A model generated the notes under the pieces. That model saw nothing but the letters and a program-made list of their open reading frames with translations. It was not told the DNA's origin and did no database searches. From NCBI GenBank assembly GCA_964531735.1, contig CAZHGD010000196.1, positions 1-13,801 of the forward strand: a DNA stretch of 13,801 nt. The letters are read 5' to 3'. A program made the translations under genes and the position numbers. Positions 1-6,808 of this stretch are shown here, piece after piece. Source of the stretch: CAZHGD01 sp964531735 (lineage in GTDB: Bacteria > Armatimonadota > UBA10988). Position 1 is the stretch's first letter. Each line of letters opens with the position of its first letter.

Positions 1-27
1 TCTGCTACTTCTGACACCCAACATACA

Positions 28-147
28 AGGGCGAAGCTCTTGCTGAGCCGGCCGTGCGGCGGTTGGCCACCAGAGCGGGACCTGGCCTCGTGCGGTCGTT
101 GCCGCTCGCCGGCGGGCGTACGGCCGGCTCAGCAAGAGCTTCGCCCT
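28..147. repeat. REP-like paired inverted repeat, element 1
   Basis: Positions 28-55 are an exact reverse complement of 120-147, giving a 28-base perfect inverted repeat around a 64-base centre. Each arm is itself a small hairpin. In the left arm GGC (30-32) pairs with GCC (47-49) and AGC (35-37) with GCT (42-44), closing on a TCTT loop (38-41) with facing GA/GA mismatches (33-34 and 45-46). Two hairpin units in opposite orientation are the usual form of REP doublets. The core CTCTTG is shared with element 2. Read as protein, the unit gives phrases such as REGEALAEP, which I recall from translated intergenic repeats of planctomycete-like genomes; that link is from memory only. Confidence 0.85.
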
Positions 148-285
148 CCCGCTCGTCGTCGGCGCTGATCGGCAGATGTGCGCCGCAGCGAGGTAGCCCC
201 GGGCTGAGGTGCTGCGCCAGCAGCGCCCACCAATCCGGAAGCATACCCCTCGCGTCGGGTGCGACTGAGCGGGTGGTTCGGGAGG

Positions 286-372
286 CGTAGGGCGGGCTCT
301 TGCCCGCCAGCGCTCGCCCCGTGCGGCGGGCGCCGCAACTGTTGCGAGTGGCTGGCAAGAGCCCGCCCTACG
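286..372. repeat. REP-like paired inverted repeat, element 2
   Basis: Positions 286-304 are the exact reverse complement of 354-372 (19 bases), around a 49-base centre. The termini are CGTAGGG and CCCTACG. The left unit folds further: GGCGGGC (291-297) pairs with GCCCGCC (302-308) across a TCTT loop (298-301), the same loop as in element 1. The right unit is the same hairpin in the opposite orientation with one imperfect position. The element is 87 bases long, almost the same length as element 3, and has the same GTAGGG...CCCTAC ends. Confidence 0.85.
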
Positions 373-463
373 AGCGCGAGTGGCGTACCCCGCGCCGGGT
401 ACCGAGGCCGGACGCGGGGCACGGGGCACGGCGCGCTAAGCAGCCTGCCGGTGATGTTGTCCC

Positions 464-549
464 GTAGGGGCGACCCTTGGGTCGCCCGGCTGCGGGCCAC
501 CAAGCGCCAACCGGGCAGTGACAGGGCGGGCACCAGGCCCGGTCCCTAC
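464..549. repeat. REP-like paired inverted repeat, element 3
   Basis: The element starts with GTAGGG (464-469) and ends with the complementary CCCTAC (544-549), as element 2 does, and is 86 bases long. The left unit is a perfect 9-base stem: GGGCGACCC (468-476) with GGGTCGCCC (479-487), separated by only TT, so the real loop is probably CTTG. The right unit has CGGGC (527-531) pairing with GCCCG (537-541). The two units are more diverged from each other than in elements 1 and 2, so this could be an older copy or a different subfamily. Confidence 0.7.
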
Positions 550-554
550 CGGAC
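537..554 (-). terminator. Possible 3' stem-loop after the BNR-repeat gene
   Basis: In the minus-strand transcript, starting 19 bases past the TAA stop at 574-576, GUCCGGU (554-548) can pair with ACCGGGC (543-537) around an AGGG loop, with one G-U pair. No U-tract follows, so it is not a standard intrinsic terminator. It overlaps the right end of repeat element 3 and may simply be part of that repeat. Its role in ending or stabilising the transcript is inference. Confidence 0.25.
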
Positions 555-573
555 AGGATCTCCGAGCGGCTAC

Positions 574-3006
574 TTAGCGATCGATACGCCAGGTGTACTT
601 GCGCCCGTTGCGGCGTGGGTCCGAGTTGTCCGAGGCCGAGAAGTAGATCCAGTCGACCCAGTGCGAGAAGCGTCCGCGTCCCTGGGCCCGGATGTCGGCG
701 TGCGCCGCGTGGGCCGGGCCCAACTCCTGGCCGTCCTCGAACAGCCGCAGCTTCGACGCGGGCACATCCTTGACGCCGTCGCCCAGGTACGGCCGGCCGA
801 TGGGCACGGTGTAGCAACTGGCGATCTCCGCGCGGATGCGGGTCGGGGCCAGCGTGCCCGACAGCGGCACCAGGTACCGGTAAGGACCATCGGCCTGTCC
901 GAGCCACTGTGGCGCCTCGGCGTACGGTGCCTTGGCCGCGACGAGTTCCAGGTAGTCGAGGTTGCAGCCCGTGCCGTCGGGATTGGTCAGCCGGAGGGTG
1001 TGCGGCCCGGCGGTCAGCTCGAGCGAGACCGGCAGCCCGCCGTCGCGTCGGGCTGCGGCCAGCGACCAGTTGTCGGCGTTCTCGCTGCCATAGCCACCGG
1101 TGCGCGGCAGCACCAGGACGCGCCAGGCCTGGCCGTCCACGTCGAGCGCGCGGCGCGCATTCTCGGGTGTGGCGTAGCGCAGCACCAGGTGGTAGGTGTC
1201 GCTCTGCGGCACGTCCACGATCCATTCCAGCCAGTGGCCCTTGCTGTTCCAGTGCGACAGCGACATGCCGGAAGCATGGAGCTTGTCATGGCGAACGTGG
1301 ATGGCGCCACCGCCCTCAGCCGCGAACGACTCGGCCTCACAGCGCAAGGCCAGGCCCCACTGCTTCAGGCCCAGGTCGCGAGGCGCCAGCGGCAGGTGTA
1401 CCGTGCGTTTGGCGGTCCGTTCGTGCCCGGCGCCATCGCGCACGGTGAGTGTGACCGGCACCGCGCCACCATGGTCGATGGTCAGTTCGGTCTGGCGGCC
1501 CGTCGCCGCACGCCCCTCGATGGTCCAGCGCCAGTCGGCGATGGGGCCGTCGAGCGACCGCGACGCTCCGGCGTCCAGCGTCAGTCGGCTGCCGTCGGCG
1601 GTGCGGGCCACGGTGCTGTTGAAGTCGGCCAGCAAGCGGTTGGCCAGGTCCACGCGGCCGTACCACAGTCCCTCGCCGCCAGAGACGGTGCCGTAGAGGT
1701 CGAGCGTGTACGACGGCTTGGAGCCGCCGCGCACGGTGGCCGTCATGAACGAGCTGAACGGCAGTTCGAAGGGGACGCGCGCGGCCGGGCCGGCGGTGCC
1801 GTCCGGCAGCAACTCGACGAGCCGGTTCTCGTTGACCGGCTTGCCGTCGGCATCGGCGCCGTAGGCATAGTAGCAGGCGAACAACCGCGCATCCGGCGTG
1901 GCCTGAAACCGGGCGTAGCCGGGCACCGGGCCCTTGATGCCTTCGCCGCCTTCGAGCAGGACGGTGTTGTGCTTGAGTTGGCCCTGCTCCGCGATGCCGT
2001 AGTGCAGCGACCAGGTCTGCTTGAGACCGGGGAAGAACTGGTCGCGCATCTTCAGGTGCCAGACGCTCTGCTCAATCCAGAGCAGGTGCGCGCGGCCTTG
2101 GGCGTCGAGCCACAGGTCGAGGTTGCTGATGTGTCCGCAGGTCTTTTCGCGGCTGGCGACCTCGACCCACGGCCGGAACGGCTCTTTGGTGATGTCGGGC
2201 GTCCAGGTGTAGAACAGCCGCCGGAAGTCGTAGTCCCACTTCTGGCCGGTGAGCTTCTCTTTGTACTCGCGCCAGGCTCTGACCGGCTCGATGATGTCGC
2301 TGATGGCCAGCACGTGCACCTCGCGGCCCCGCACGAGGATCTCGGGGTAGCAGCAGCGGATCGGCTCGGGCTTCTCATACTCGGCGCCGAACGGGAACTC
2401 GAGCTTCCCGGCGGCGGTGCACTTGCCGCCGGCATCGAAGAAGGCCCAGTGGTACCGGTCGTACATCCAGATGTTGAACAGCAGCGCCTCGCCGGTGCGC
2501 CCATCGCCGGCGAACCCGCGGTAGGAGTGCTCACTGAACGGCGGCGGGTCCTTGAACACCGGCAGCAGTTCGGTCGGCGGCTGCTGCGGCTGGTCACAGC
2601 GGAACTGGAGCAGCTTCGGCTGCGCCGCGCCGTTGTAGGTGCCCGGCGGGGTGAGCGTGGGGTTGGTGGACAGCAGCAGCCGGCCGTCGTCGGTGACCAC
2701 CAGCGGGCAAGGTTCGCGCTGGCGCCCGGTGGGGTCGGCCTGGGCGATGGTCCAGCCCTGCGGCGTGCGGCGGTAGAGCACCCAGCGCACGTTGTTCAGC
2801 GGCTTCTGGTCGGCGAGCGTTTCCAGGCCGCTGATGAACACGTCGTCGCCGCGCCGGACGAGGCAGGTGGAGCCGTAGCACCACAGCGGTCCGGCGCCGT
2901 TGTTGGCCGGCGCCGGTGCGTACACCGGTTCCTGTACCTCGACGGCAGGCAGCAGCGGCGCGGCGGTCAGCGCGGTACCCAGGACAGTGGCGGCGAACCA
3001 GACCAT
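574..3006 (-). CDS. Secreted BNR/sialidase-fold protein with PKD-like and CBM-like modules
   Basis: 810 residues. The frame opens earlier, at 3144, but the added stretch is low-quality and runs into the neighbouring gene. ATG 3006 has GGAG six bases upstream and starts a signal peptide (about 1-22, hydrophobic, Ala-rich). Residues about 35-455 look like a BNR/sialidase-type beta-propeller, with repeats such as HSYRGFAGDG (160-169) and GHISNLDLWLDAQGRAHLLW (291-310). Residues about 462-538 are PKD-like, and 553-690 resemble a CBM6/CBM35 carbohydrate-binding module (CEAESF at 556-561, NLDYLEL at 682-688). The last 110 residues form a separate module rich in Asp, Arg and aromatics. A role in binding or cutting extracellular glycan is inferred. 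I cannot point to catalytic sialidase residues, so it may be non-enzymatic. It lies 79 bases after the DUF4838 gene and is probably co-transcribed with it. Confidence 0.85.
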   Translation of the reverse strand: MVWFAATVLGTALTAAPLLPAVEVQEPVYAPAPANNGAGPLWCYGSTCLVRRGDDVFISGLETLADQKPLNNVRWVLYRRTPQGWTIAQADPTGRQREPCPLVVTDDGRLLLSTNPTLTPPGTYNGAAQPKLLQFRCDQPQQPPTELLPVFKDPPPFSEHSYRGFAGDGRTGEALLFNIWMYDRYHWAFFDAGGKCTAAGKLEFPFGAEYEKPEPIRCCYPEILVRGREVHVLAISDIIEPVRAWREYKEKLTGQKWDYDFRRLFYTWTPDITKEPFRPWVEVASREKTCGHISNLDLWLDAQGRAHLLWIEQSVWHLKMRDQFFPGLKQTWSLHYGIAEQGQLKHNTVLLEGGEGIKGPVPGYARFQATPDARLFACYYAYGADADGKPVNENRLVELLPDGTAGPAARVPFELPFSSFMTATVRGGSKPSYTLDLYGTVSGGEGLWYGRVDLANRLLADFNSTVARTADGSRLTLDAGASRSLDGPIADWRWTIEGRAATGRQTELTIDHGGAVPVTLTVRDGAGHERTAKRTVHLPLAPRDLGLKQWGLALRCEAESFAAEGGGAIHVRHDKLHASGMSLSHWNSKGHWLEWIVDVPQSDTYHLVLRYATPENARRALDVDGQAWRVLVLPRTGGYGSENADNWSLAAARRDGGLPVSLELTAGPHTLRLTNPDGTGCNLDYLELVAAKAPYAEAPQWLGQADGPYRYLVPLSGTLAPTRIRAEIASCYTVPIGRPYLGDGVKDVPASKLRLFEDGQELGPAHAAHADIRAQGRGRFSHWVDWIYFSASDNSDPRRNGRKYTWRIDR

Positions 3007-3063
3007 GGTCGGCTCCAGGACACTCGATCGCGTGCGGATTCGCAGTGACCGAGCGATGACCTT

Positions 3064-3085
3064 CCGGCCGCTGCGACAGGGCCGG
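3064..3085 (-). terminator. GC-rich stem-loop directly after the DUF4838 stop codon
   Basis: Immediately after the TGA (3088-3086) the transcript can form CCGGCC-CUG / CAG-GGCCGG, a nine-pair stem with one bulged base and a UCG loop. AAGG follows, not a U-run, so intrinsic termination is doubtful. It could lower read-through into the BNR-repeat gene or protect the upstream message. Short GC palindromes are common at this base composition, so chance is possible. Confidence 0.3.
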
Positions 3086-5392
3086 TCAGTCTGCCTCGAC
3101 GAGGATGATGCGGTCCACGTAGACGCCGTTCTCGTCGGTGGCACCCTTGACGTAGGCCGGGCCGAGCGCCTTCAGCGAGACCCAGATGTCCATCTTGCGG
3201 GCCAGCGGGGCCTGATAGGCCTTGGTCAGGTGGATCTGGAGCAGCCAGGTCCAGTGGACCCAGACGTAGGTCTTCTCGCCGATTGGCCAGGTGCCGAGCC
3301 GGTGGAAGTGGTACTTGCCATCGGTCGGGATGTCGGCCTGCTTCAGGGCCAGTCCGGGCCCGGCCTTCTTGCCGAGCCCGTCATAGACGCCGAGGGTCAG
3401 CGGCAGCACATGGAACGCGGCGTCGTTCGGGCGCGCGCCGAGCTTCACGGCCATGCCCGCGGTGGCCTGCGGGTCCTCGACGCGCTCAGCCGAGGGGAAG
3501 TCCGGCCAGAGCACATCCACGACCTGCTTGCCCTGGAACTGCGCCGGCAATGGAATGGGCATGGCGCGGAACAGCTTGAGCGTCTGGTCGAGGCGGGCCA
3601 ACTGCTGCGACAGGTTCGTGCCGCCGTGGTACACGCGCAGGGCCGCGGCGCGGTTCGCCGCATAGCGCGTCAGCACCGCCTGCTTCTCGGCGGTCGCCGC
3701 GGTGCCGTGGAGTCGCTCCCACAGGAACAGCCGGGCATAGTCCACCGGGACCCGCTCGCGCCGGACGTGCGCCAGGTAGAGCGGGTTGTCGGCCGTCAGG
3801 GCCTCGGCGCGGTCGAGCAGGGCGTTGACGTGCTCGAAGAACGGCCGGTCGAAGTAGGGCCAGTCCATCGGGTGCCGGCGGCCGAACGAGCCGGGCGTCG
3901 TGGCGATGCGCTGCTCCAGGTAGCTCAGGTACTCGCCGAGCGGCTGCGCGGCCGGTCCGTAGTAGCCGCGCAGGAAGGACTCGATCAGTTCGCGGGCCGG
4001 GCGGTCCGGGTTGTCCATCAGCTTCAGGCCCAGCCACTGCTTCAAGGCGGCGAAGCTGCCGTCGTCGAGATCCTCGCCTTCCACGAAGATGCGGCCGACC
4101 CGGTGGTCGCGGAAGAACCGCAGGTCGGGCTGGAGAGCCGACACATTGGTGTAGGCGAAGGTCGGCCGGTAGATCTTCCAGTAGTCCCAGACGGCCAGGT
4201 GCGGCGCAATGGCGGCCCAGGCCTGGAGCGTGTTCTGGAAGCGCTGGTTGTCCGGGTGCAGCACCGAGCGCAGGTTCTCCGCGTGCGTGAGCGGGTACCA
4301 CTCCGAGCCCAGGTCGCAGACCAGCATGAGCACGTTGCGTTCGGGCTTGATGTGGCGCGGCGGATCGAGTGTGAACGTGTAGGCGAAGGTCTGGATCAGG
4401 ATGTCGGGGTACTCATCGCGAATGCCACGGGCGATCTCGTTGATGAAGTCCAGCATCACACCGCTGTAGGCGCCTTCGCGTTCGAGCACCGCCTTGCAGC
4501 CGGGACAGAGGCAGTAGCCCAGCCCGTCGTTGTGGCTGATGTCGTAGATCCGCGGCGGCGGAGCGCCCTTGGCGGCGGCGCGTTCGCGATCCTGACGGAT
4601 GTACGCGCGCAGCTTGGCCAGCGTCAGCTTGCGCACTTCGGGATGGGTAAGGCAGAACTGCACGTCGGACGCCGAGGTGGGGCGACGCCGCTTGCCGGCA
4701 CCGGTGAGTGCCCAGTACTCGGGCACGTCGGGCCAGTCCTGGCTGTAGGCATAGAACGTGTGGCAGTTGCCGGGCGAGCCGAAGCCGGCCTGGTAGCCGT
4801 ACTTGGCGTCGTAGCTGTGGAGCATGTGCTTGTTGCGCACATGGAACGTGTCGGCGCCGTGCGAGAAGCCGGTGTAGTACGACCGTGACCAGAAGGCCGG
4901 TCGGCCGCGCTCGGCGATGGCCGACACCTCGAACGTCGGCCGGCGCGCGATGACCGACGTGTCGTGGTCGAGCCAGGCGCAGCCGCCGTGCTGCTCCAGG
5001 AACTCGTACACGCCGAACAGCGTGCCGCGCGGCCGCCCGCCGGCGATGAGCAGGTTGCCGTCGACGGTCCGGATGACCCACTCCTCTTCGCCCAGGGCCG
5101 CGGGGTCCACGCCGGCCCGGCGCGCATAGGCGGTCGGCCCCACGTACACGGCCGGCGTCCCGGCGGGCAGTTGCGGCTCGGCGACCACCGCGAACGAGGC
5201 ACCGGTGATCTTCAGCAAGTGGCCGGCCAGTTCTTTGGCCGCGGTCGTCTCGGCCGGCGTGGCCTCCGGCGCGGTGACGATGGTGACCAGCGCTCGTCCG
5301 CCGTCCGCGAGCCGTAGCGCCGGTGCCGCCGCCGCGCCGTGGCCCGGTACCACGGCCGCACTCAGCATCACCCACAGCCATCCACTGCGCAT
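3086..5392 (-). CDS. Secreted DUF4838-family, glycoside-hydrolase-like protein
   Basis: 768 residues. ATG 5392 is chosen over the longer frame because GGAGA lies just upstream and the product then begins with a signal peptide (about 1-22, ending in an Ala run). Residues about 25-150 resemble the small N-terminal domain found before the barrel in GH67 and GH20 enzymes (KELAGHLLKITGASF at 53-67, GTLFGVYEFLE at 123-133). Residues about 155-480 match DUF4838, with the diagnostic SHNDGLGYCLCPGC (286-299; Cys 294, 296, 299) and VEGED (437-441). The C-terminal part is probably helical followed by a beta-sandwich. DUF4838 proteins are common in polysaccharide-degrading PVC-type bacteria, but no substrate is established to my knowledge. 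Pairing with the CBM-bearing protein downstream suggests a shared extracellular glycan target (inference). Confidence 0.88.
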   Translation of the reverse strand: MRSGWLWVMLSAAVVPGHGAAAAPALRLADGGRALVTIVTAPEATPAETTAAKELAGHLLKITGASFAVVAEPQLPAGTPAVYVGPTAYARRAGVDPAALGEEEWVIRTVDGNLLIAGGRPRGTLFGVYEFLEQHGGCAWLDHDTSVIARRPTFEVSAIAERGRPAFWSRSYYTGFSHGADTFHVRNKHMLHSYDAKYGYQAGFGSPGNCHTFYAYSQDWPDVPEYWALTGAGKRRRPTSASDVQFCLTHPEVRKLTLAKLRAYIRQDRERAAAKGAPPPRIYDISHNDGLGYCLCPGCKAVLEREGAYSGVMLDFINEIARGIRDEYPDILIQTFAYTFTLDPPRHIKPERNVLMLVCDLGSEWYPLTHAENLRSVLHPDNQRFQNTLQAWAAIAPHLAVWDYWKIYRPTFAYTNVSALQPDLRFFRDHRVGRIFVEGEDLDDGSFAALKQWLGLKLMDNPDRPARELIESFLRGYYGPAAQPLGEYLSYLEQRIATTPGSFGRRHPMDWPYFDRPFFEHVNALLDRAEALTADNPLYLAHVRRERVPVDYARLFLWERLHGTAATAEKQAVLTRYAANRAAALRVYHGGTNLSQQLARLDQTLKLFRAMPIPLPAQFQGKQVVDVLWPDFPSAERVEDPQATAGMAVKLGARPNDAAFHVLPLTLGVYDGLGKKAGPGLALKQADIPTDGKYHFHRLGTWPIGEKTYVWVHWTWLLQIHLTKAYQAPLARKMDIWVSLKALGPAYVKGATDENGVYVDRIILVEAD

Positions 5393-5416
5393 GTTGCGTC
5401 TCCGCTTCGTCGGTCG

Positions 5417-5440
5417 TGGCCCGGCCGGCCGGCCGGGCCA
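5417..5440. repeat. 24-base perfect palindrome between rapZ and the DUF4838 gene
   Basis: Positions 5417-5440 equal their own reverse complement (TGGCCC at one end, GGGCCA at the other, alternating GGCC between). They fill almost half of the 58-base gap after the rapZ stop. As RNA this would be a stem of about ten G-C pairs. No U-tract follows. It may separate expression of rapZ from the secreted-protein genes, or be a protein-binding site. It does not share the core of the repeats at 28-549. Confidence 0.7.
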
Positions 5441-5450
5441 GCGGGCCGGG

Positions 5451-6320
5451 CTACTCCTTGCCCAGATCGCGGTGCTGCACCACCACGCGGTAGCCCGCGG
5501 CCTCGCAGTGCGCGGCCAGGTCACTGGCGAGCATCACACTGCGATGCTTGCCGCCGGTGCAGCCGACGGCGAAGCTGACGTACCAGCGCCCTTCGTCCCA
5601 GTGGTTCGGCAGCACGAAGTCCACCAGCGAGAACAGCCGGCCCCGCAGCTCGCCGGTGCGTGGGTCGGCTTCGACATACTCGCGCACGCCGGGATGCTCG
5701 CCGGTGTGTGGCCGGAGGTCGAGGTCGTGATGCGGGTTGCGCAGGTACCGCACGTCGAAGAGGTAGTCGACGTCGGGTGGGATACCGTACTTGAACCCGA
5801 AACTGATCACCTGCACGGTGCGCTGCCGGGTGCCGCTGTCGGGCGCGAACAGGCGCAGGATCTCGCCGCGGAACTGGCGCACTGTCTCCGACGAGGTGTC
5901 GAGCACGACGCTGGCGCGCTCCTTCAGGGACTCGAGGAGACGACGTTCGGTCTCGATGCAGGTGAGCAGCGAGTCGCAGCGGTGCGCCAGAGGGTGGGGG
6001 AAGCGCGACTCCTTGAACCGCGTCAGCAGCGTCTCGGTGGTGGCGTCGAGGAACAGGATGCGGTAGGGCACCGAGGTCTCGTCGAGCTCGTCGAGGGCCG
6101 CGCGAATGTGGTCGAAGAACTCGCCGCCGCGGACGTCGACCACCGCGGCGATGTGCGTCACCGGCGGCTCGCGCTCGGCACACAGGCGAGCGAACATCGG
6201 CAGCAGCGCCGGCGGCATGTTGTCGACGGTGAAGTAGCCCATCTCCTCGAAGCAGCGCACGGCGGTCGACTTGCCGGCGCCGGAGAGACCCGAGACGATG
6301 ACCAGTTCGGTGGTGGCCAT
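5451..6320 (-). CDS. rapZ: RapZ / YvcJ family P-loop nucleotide-binding RNase adapter
   Basis: 289 residues, the usual length for the family. It has a Walker A motif GLSGAGKS (11-18), TVDNMPP (31-37), VVDVRGGEF (60-68, Walker-B-like) and the C-terminal RapZ signatures SFGFKYG (173-179), FDVRYLRNP (188-196), TGEHPGVREY (206-215) and GCTGGKHRSV (253-262). In Enterobacteria RapZ delivers the small RNA GlmZ to RNase E and so controls glucosamine-6-phosphate synthesis. In Gram-positives YvcJ binds and hydrolyses nucleotides, and the role is less clear. ATG 6320 lies two bases after the stop of the membrane-protein gene and has only a weak ribosome site, so it is probably translated by coupling. 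None of the usual neighbours (yvcK, whiA, ptsN, rpoN) is present. Family assignment is secure; the function in this lineage is not. Confidence 0.96.
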   Translation of the reverse strand: MATTELVIVSGLSGAGKSTAVRCFEEMGYFTVDNMPPALLPMFARLCAEREPPVTHIAAVVDVRGGEFFDHIRAALDELDETSVPYRILFLDATTETLLTRFKESRFPHPLAHRCDSLLTCIETERRLLESLKERASVVLDTSSETVRQFRGEILRLFAPDSGTRQRTVQVISFGFKYGIPPDVDYLFDVRYLRNPHHDLDLRPHTGEHPGVREYVEADPRTGELRGRLFSLVDFVLPNHWDEGRWYVSFAVGCTGGKHRSVMLASDLAAHCEAAGYRVVVQHRDLGKE

Positions 6321-6322
6321 GC

Positions 6323-6733
6323 TCAGCGCCTGCGGTCGTCGCTGCGGCGGAGCAGCGGGGTCAGCAAGGCGTTGGCCACCGACATCCAGAAGGCGCCGAA
6401 CGCCGCCTCCTTCAGGCCGGCGACATGGAAGCCGCCGAGCGGGTCGAACGTGCCCACCAGGTAGAACGCGAACGTGTAGAACGCGAACGAGACCGCCCAG
6501 CCGAACAGGCCGAGCGTGATGACGTTGAACAGGCAGCCGAGGGCCGTGACGACCTCGCCGAGCGGATGCAGCAGCACGTTGGCGAGCGTGATCATGACCA
6601 CCGCGCCCAGGGCCGGCATGAACCCGCTGACTTCGAACGCGCGGTGGCCATCGGGGCCCAGTGCGGTGTACTGCTGCGCGACCACCAGCAGCACGCCGGC
6701 GTTGACCAGCCAACGCAGCACAAATGCCTTCAT
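6323..6733 (-). CDS. Small membrane protein, YvlD / phage holin family 4-like
   Basis: 136 residues with four hydrophobic stretches at about 7-22, 37-56, 60-90 (possibly two close helices) and 103-127. Short polar links contain LANVLLHPLGEVVTALGCLFNVITLGLF-type residues, typical of the YvlD / phage holin 4 superfamily: a conserved N-P pair before a helix and a second N after LGCLF. A charged tail RRSDDRRR follows. Despite the family name, most members are chromosomal membrane proteins of unknown or envelope-stress function, and nothing else here suggests a prophage. ATG 6733 has GGGAG eight to nine bases upstream. The stop lies two bases before rapZ, which implies coupled expression. Upstream is a 75-base gap to the kinase gene. 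Confidence 0.85.
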   Translation of the reverse strand: MKAFVLRWLVNAGVLLVVAQQYTALGPDGHRAFEVSGFMPALGAVVMITLANVLLHPLGEVVTALGCLFNVITLGLFGWAVSFAFYTFAFYLVGTFDPLGGFHVAGLKEAAFGAFWMSVANALLTPLLRRSDDRRR

Positions 6734-6808
6734 CGTTCCGGCTCCCTGAGCGGTGGCGCTCTACTGCTCCTAGCGCTTGGCTACCGCGGTCAGTTCCACG
6801 TCAGCGCG

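Larger units (their letters stand above)
1..573. other. Non-coding block holding three palindromic repeat elements
   Basis: No reading frame here has a credible protein: the frames that stay open are Arg/Gly/Ala/Pro-rich, run through the inverted repeats and have no recognisable domain. The block lies downstream of the BNR-repeat gene that ends at 574. It holds three paired inverted repeats (28-147, 286-372 and 464-549), described separately. Between them, 148-285 shows nothing recognisable. The stretch 373-463 has a small GTACCC/GGGTAC inverted repeat (385-390 with 397-402) and a tandem GGGGCAC pair (416-429). Positions 1-27 show nothing. Any gene to the left lies outside the window. Confidence 0.75.

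Noticed and set aside
5..244. Possible small minus-strand gene starting MLPDWWALLAQH
   Set aside because: Most of it is translated repeat element 1, with no domain and no ribosome site I could support; at best a remnant.
259..3048. A 929-codon open frame on the plus strand, antisense to the BNR-repeat gene
   Set aside because: It is rich in Arg, Gly, Ala and Val, shows no domain, runs through a REP-like repeat, and is the expected open shadow of a high-G+C gene.
2900..4888. A 662-codon plus-strand frame antisense to the DUF4838 gene
   Set aside because: Composition is typical of an antisense shadow, and the opposite strand holds a clear DUF4838 protein with signal peptide and ribosome site.
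6323..6733. Prophage remnant, suggested by the holin family name
   Set aside because: The family is mostly chromosomal, and no other phage gene, integrase or attachment site is visible nearby.
6750..6787. Possible terminator hairpin between the second kinase gene and the holin-like gene
   Set aside because: Only two short broken stems (GCGGT/ACCGC and GCGCT/AGCGC) with unequal loops and no U-tract; too weak to call.
6734..6808. A separate promoter for the holin-like gene and rapZ
   Set aside because: I found no pair of -35 and -10 boxes with acceptable spacing in this 75-base gap, so read-through from the signalling operon is as likely.
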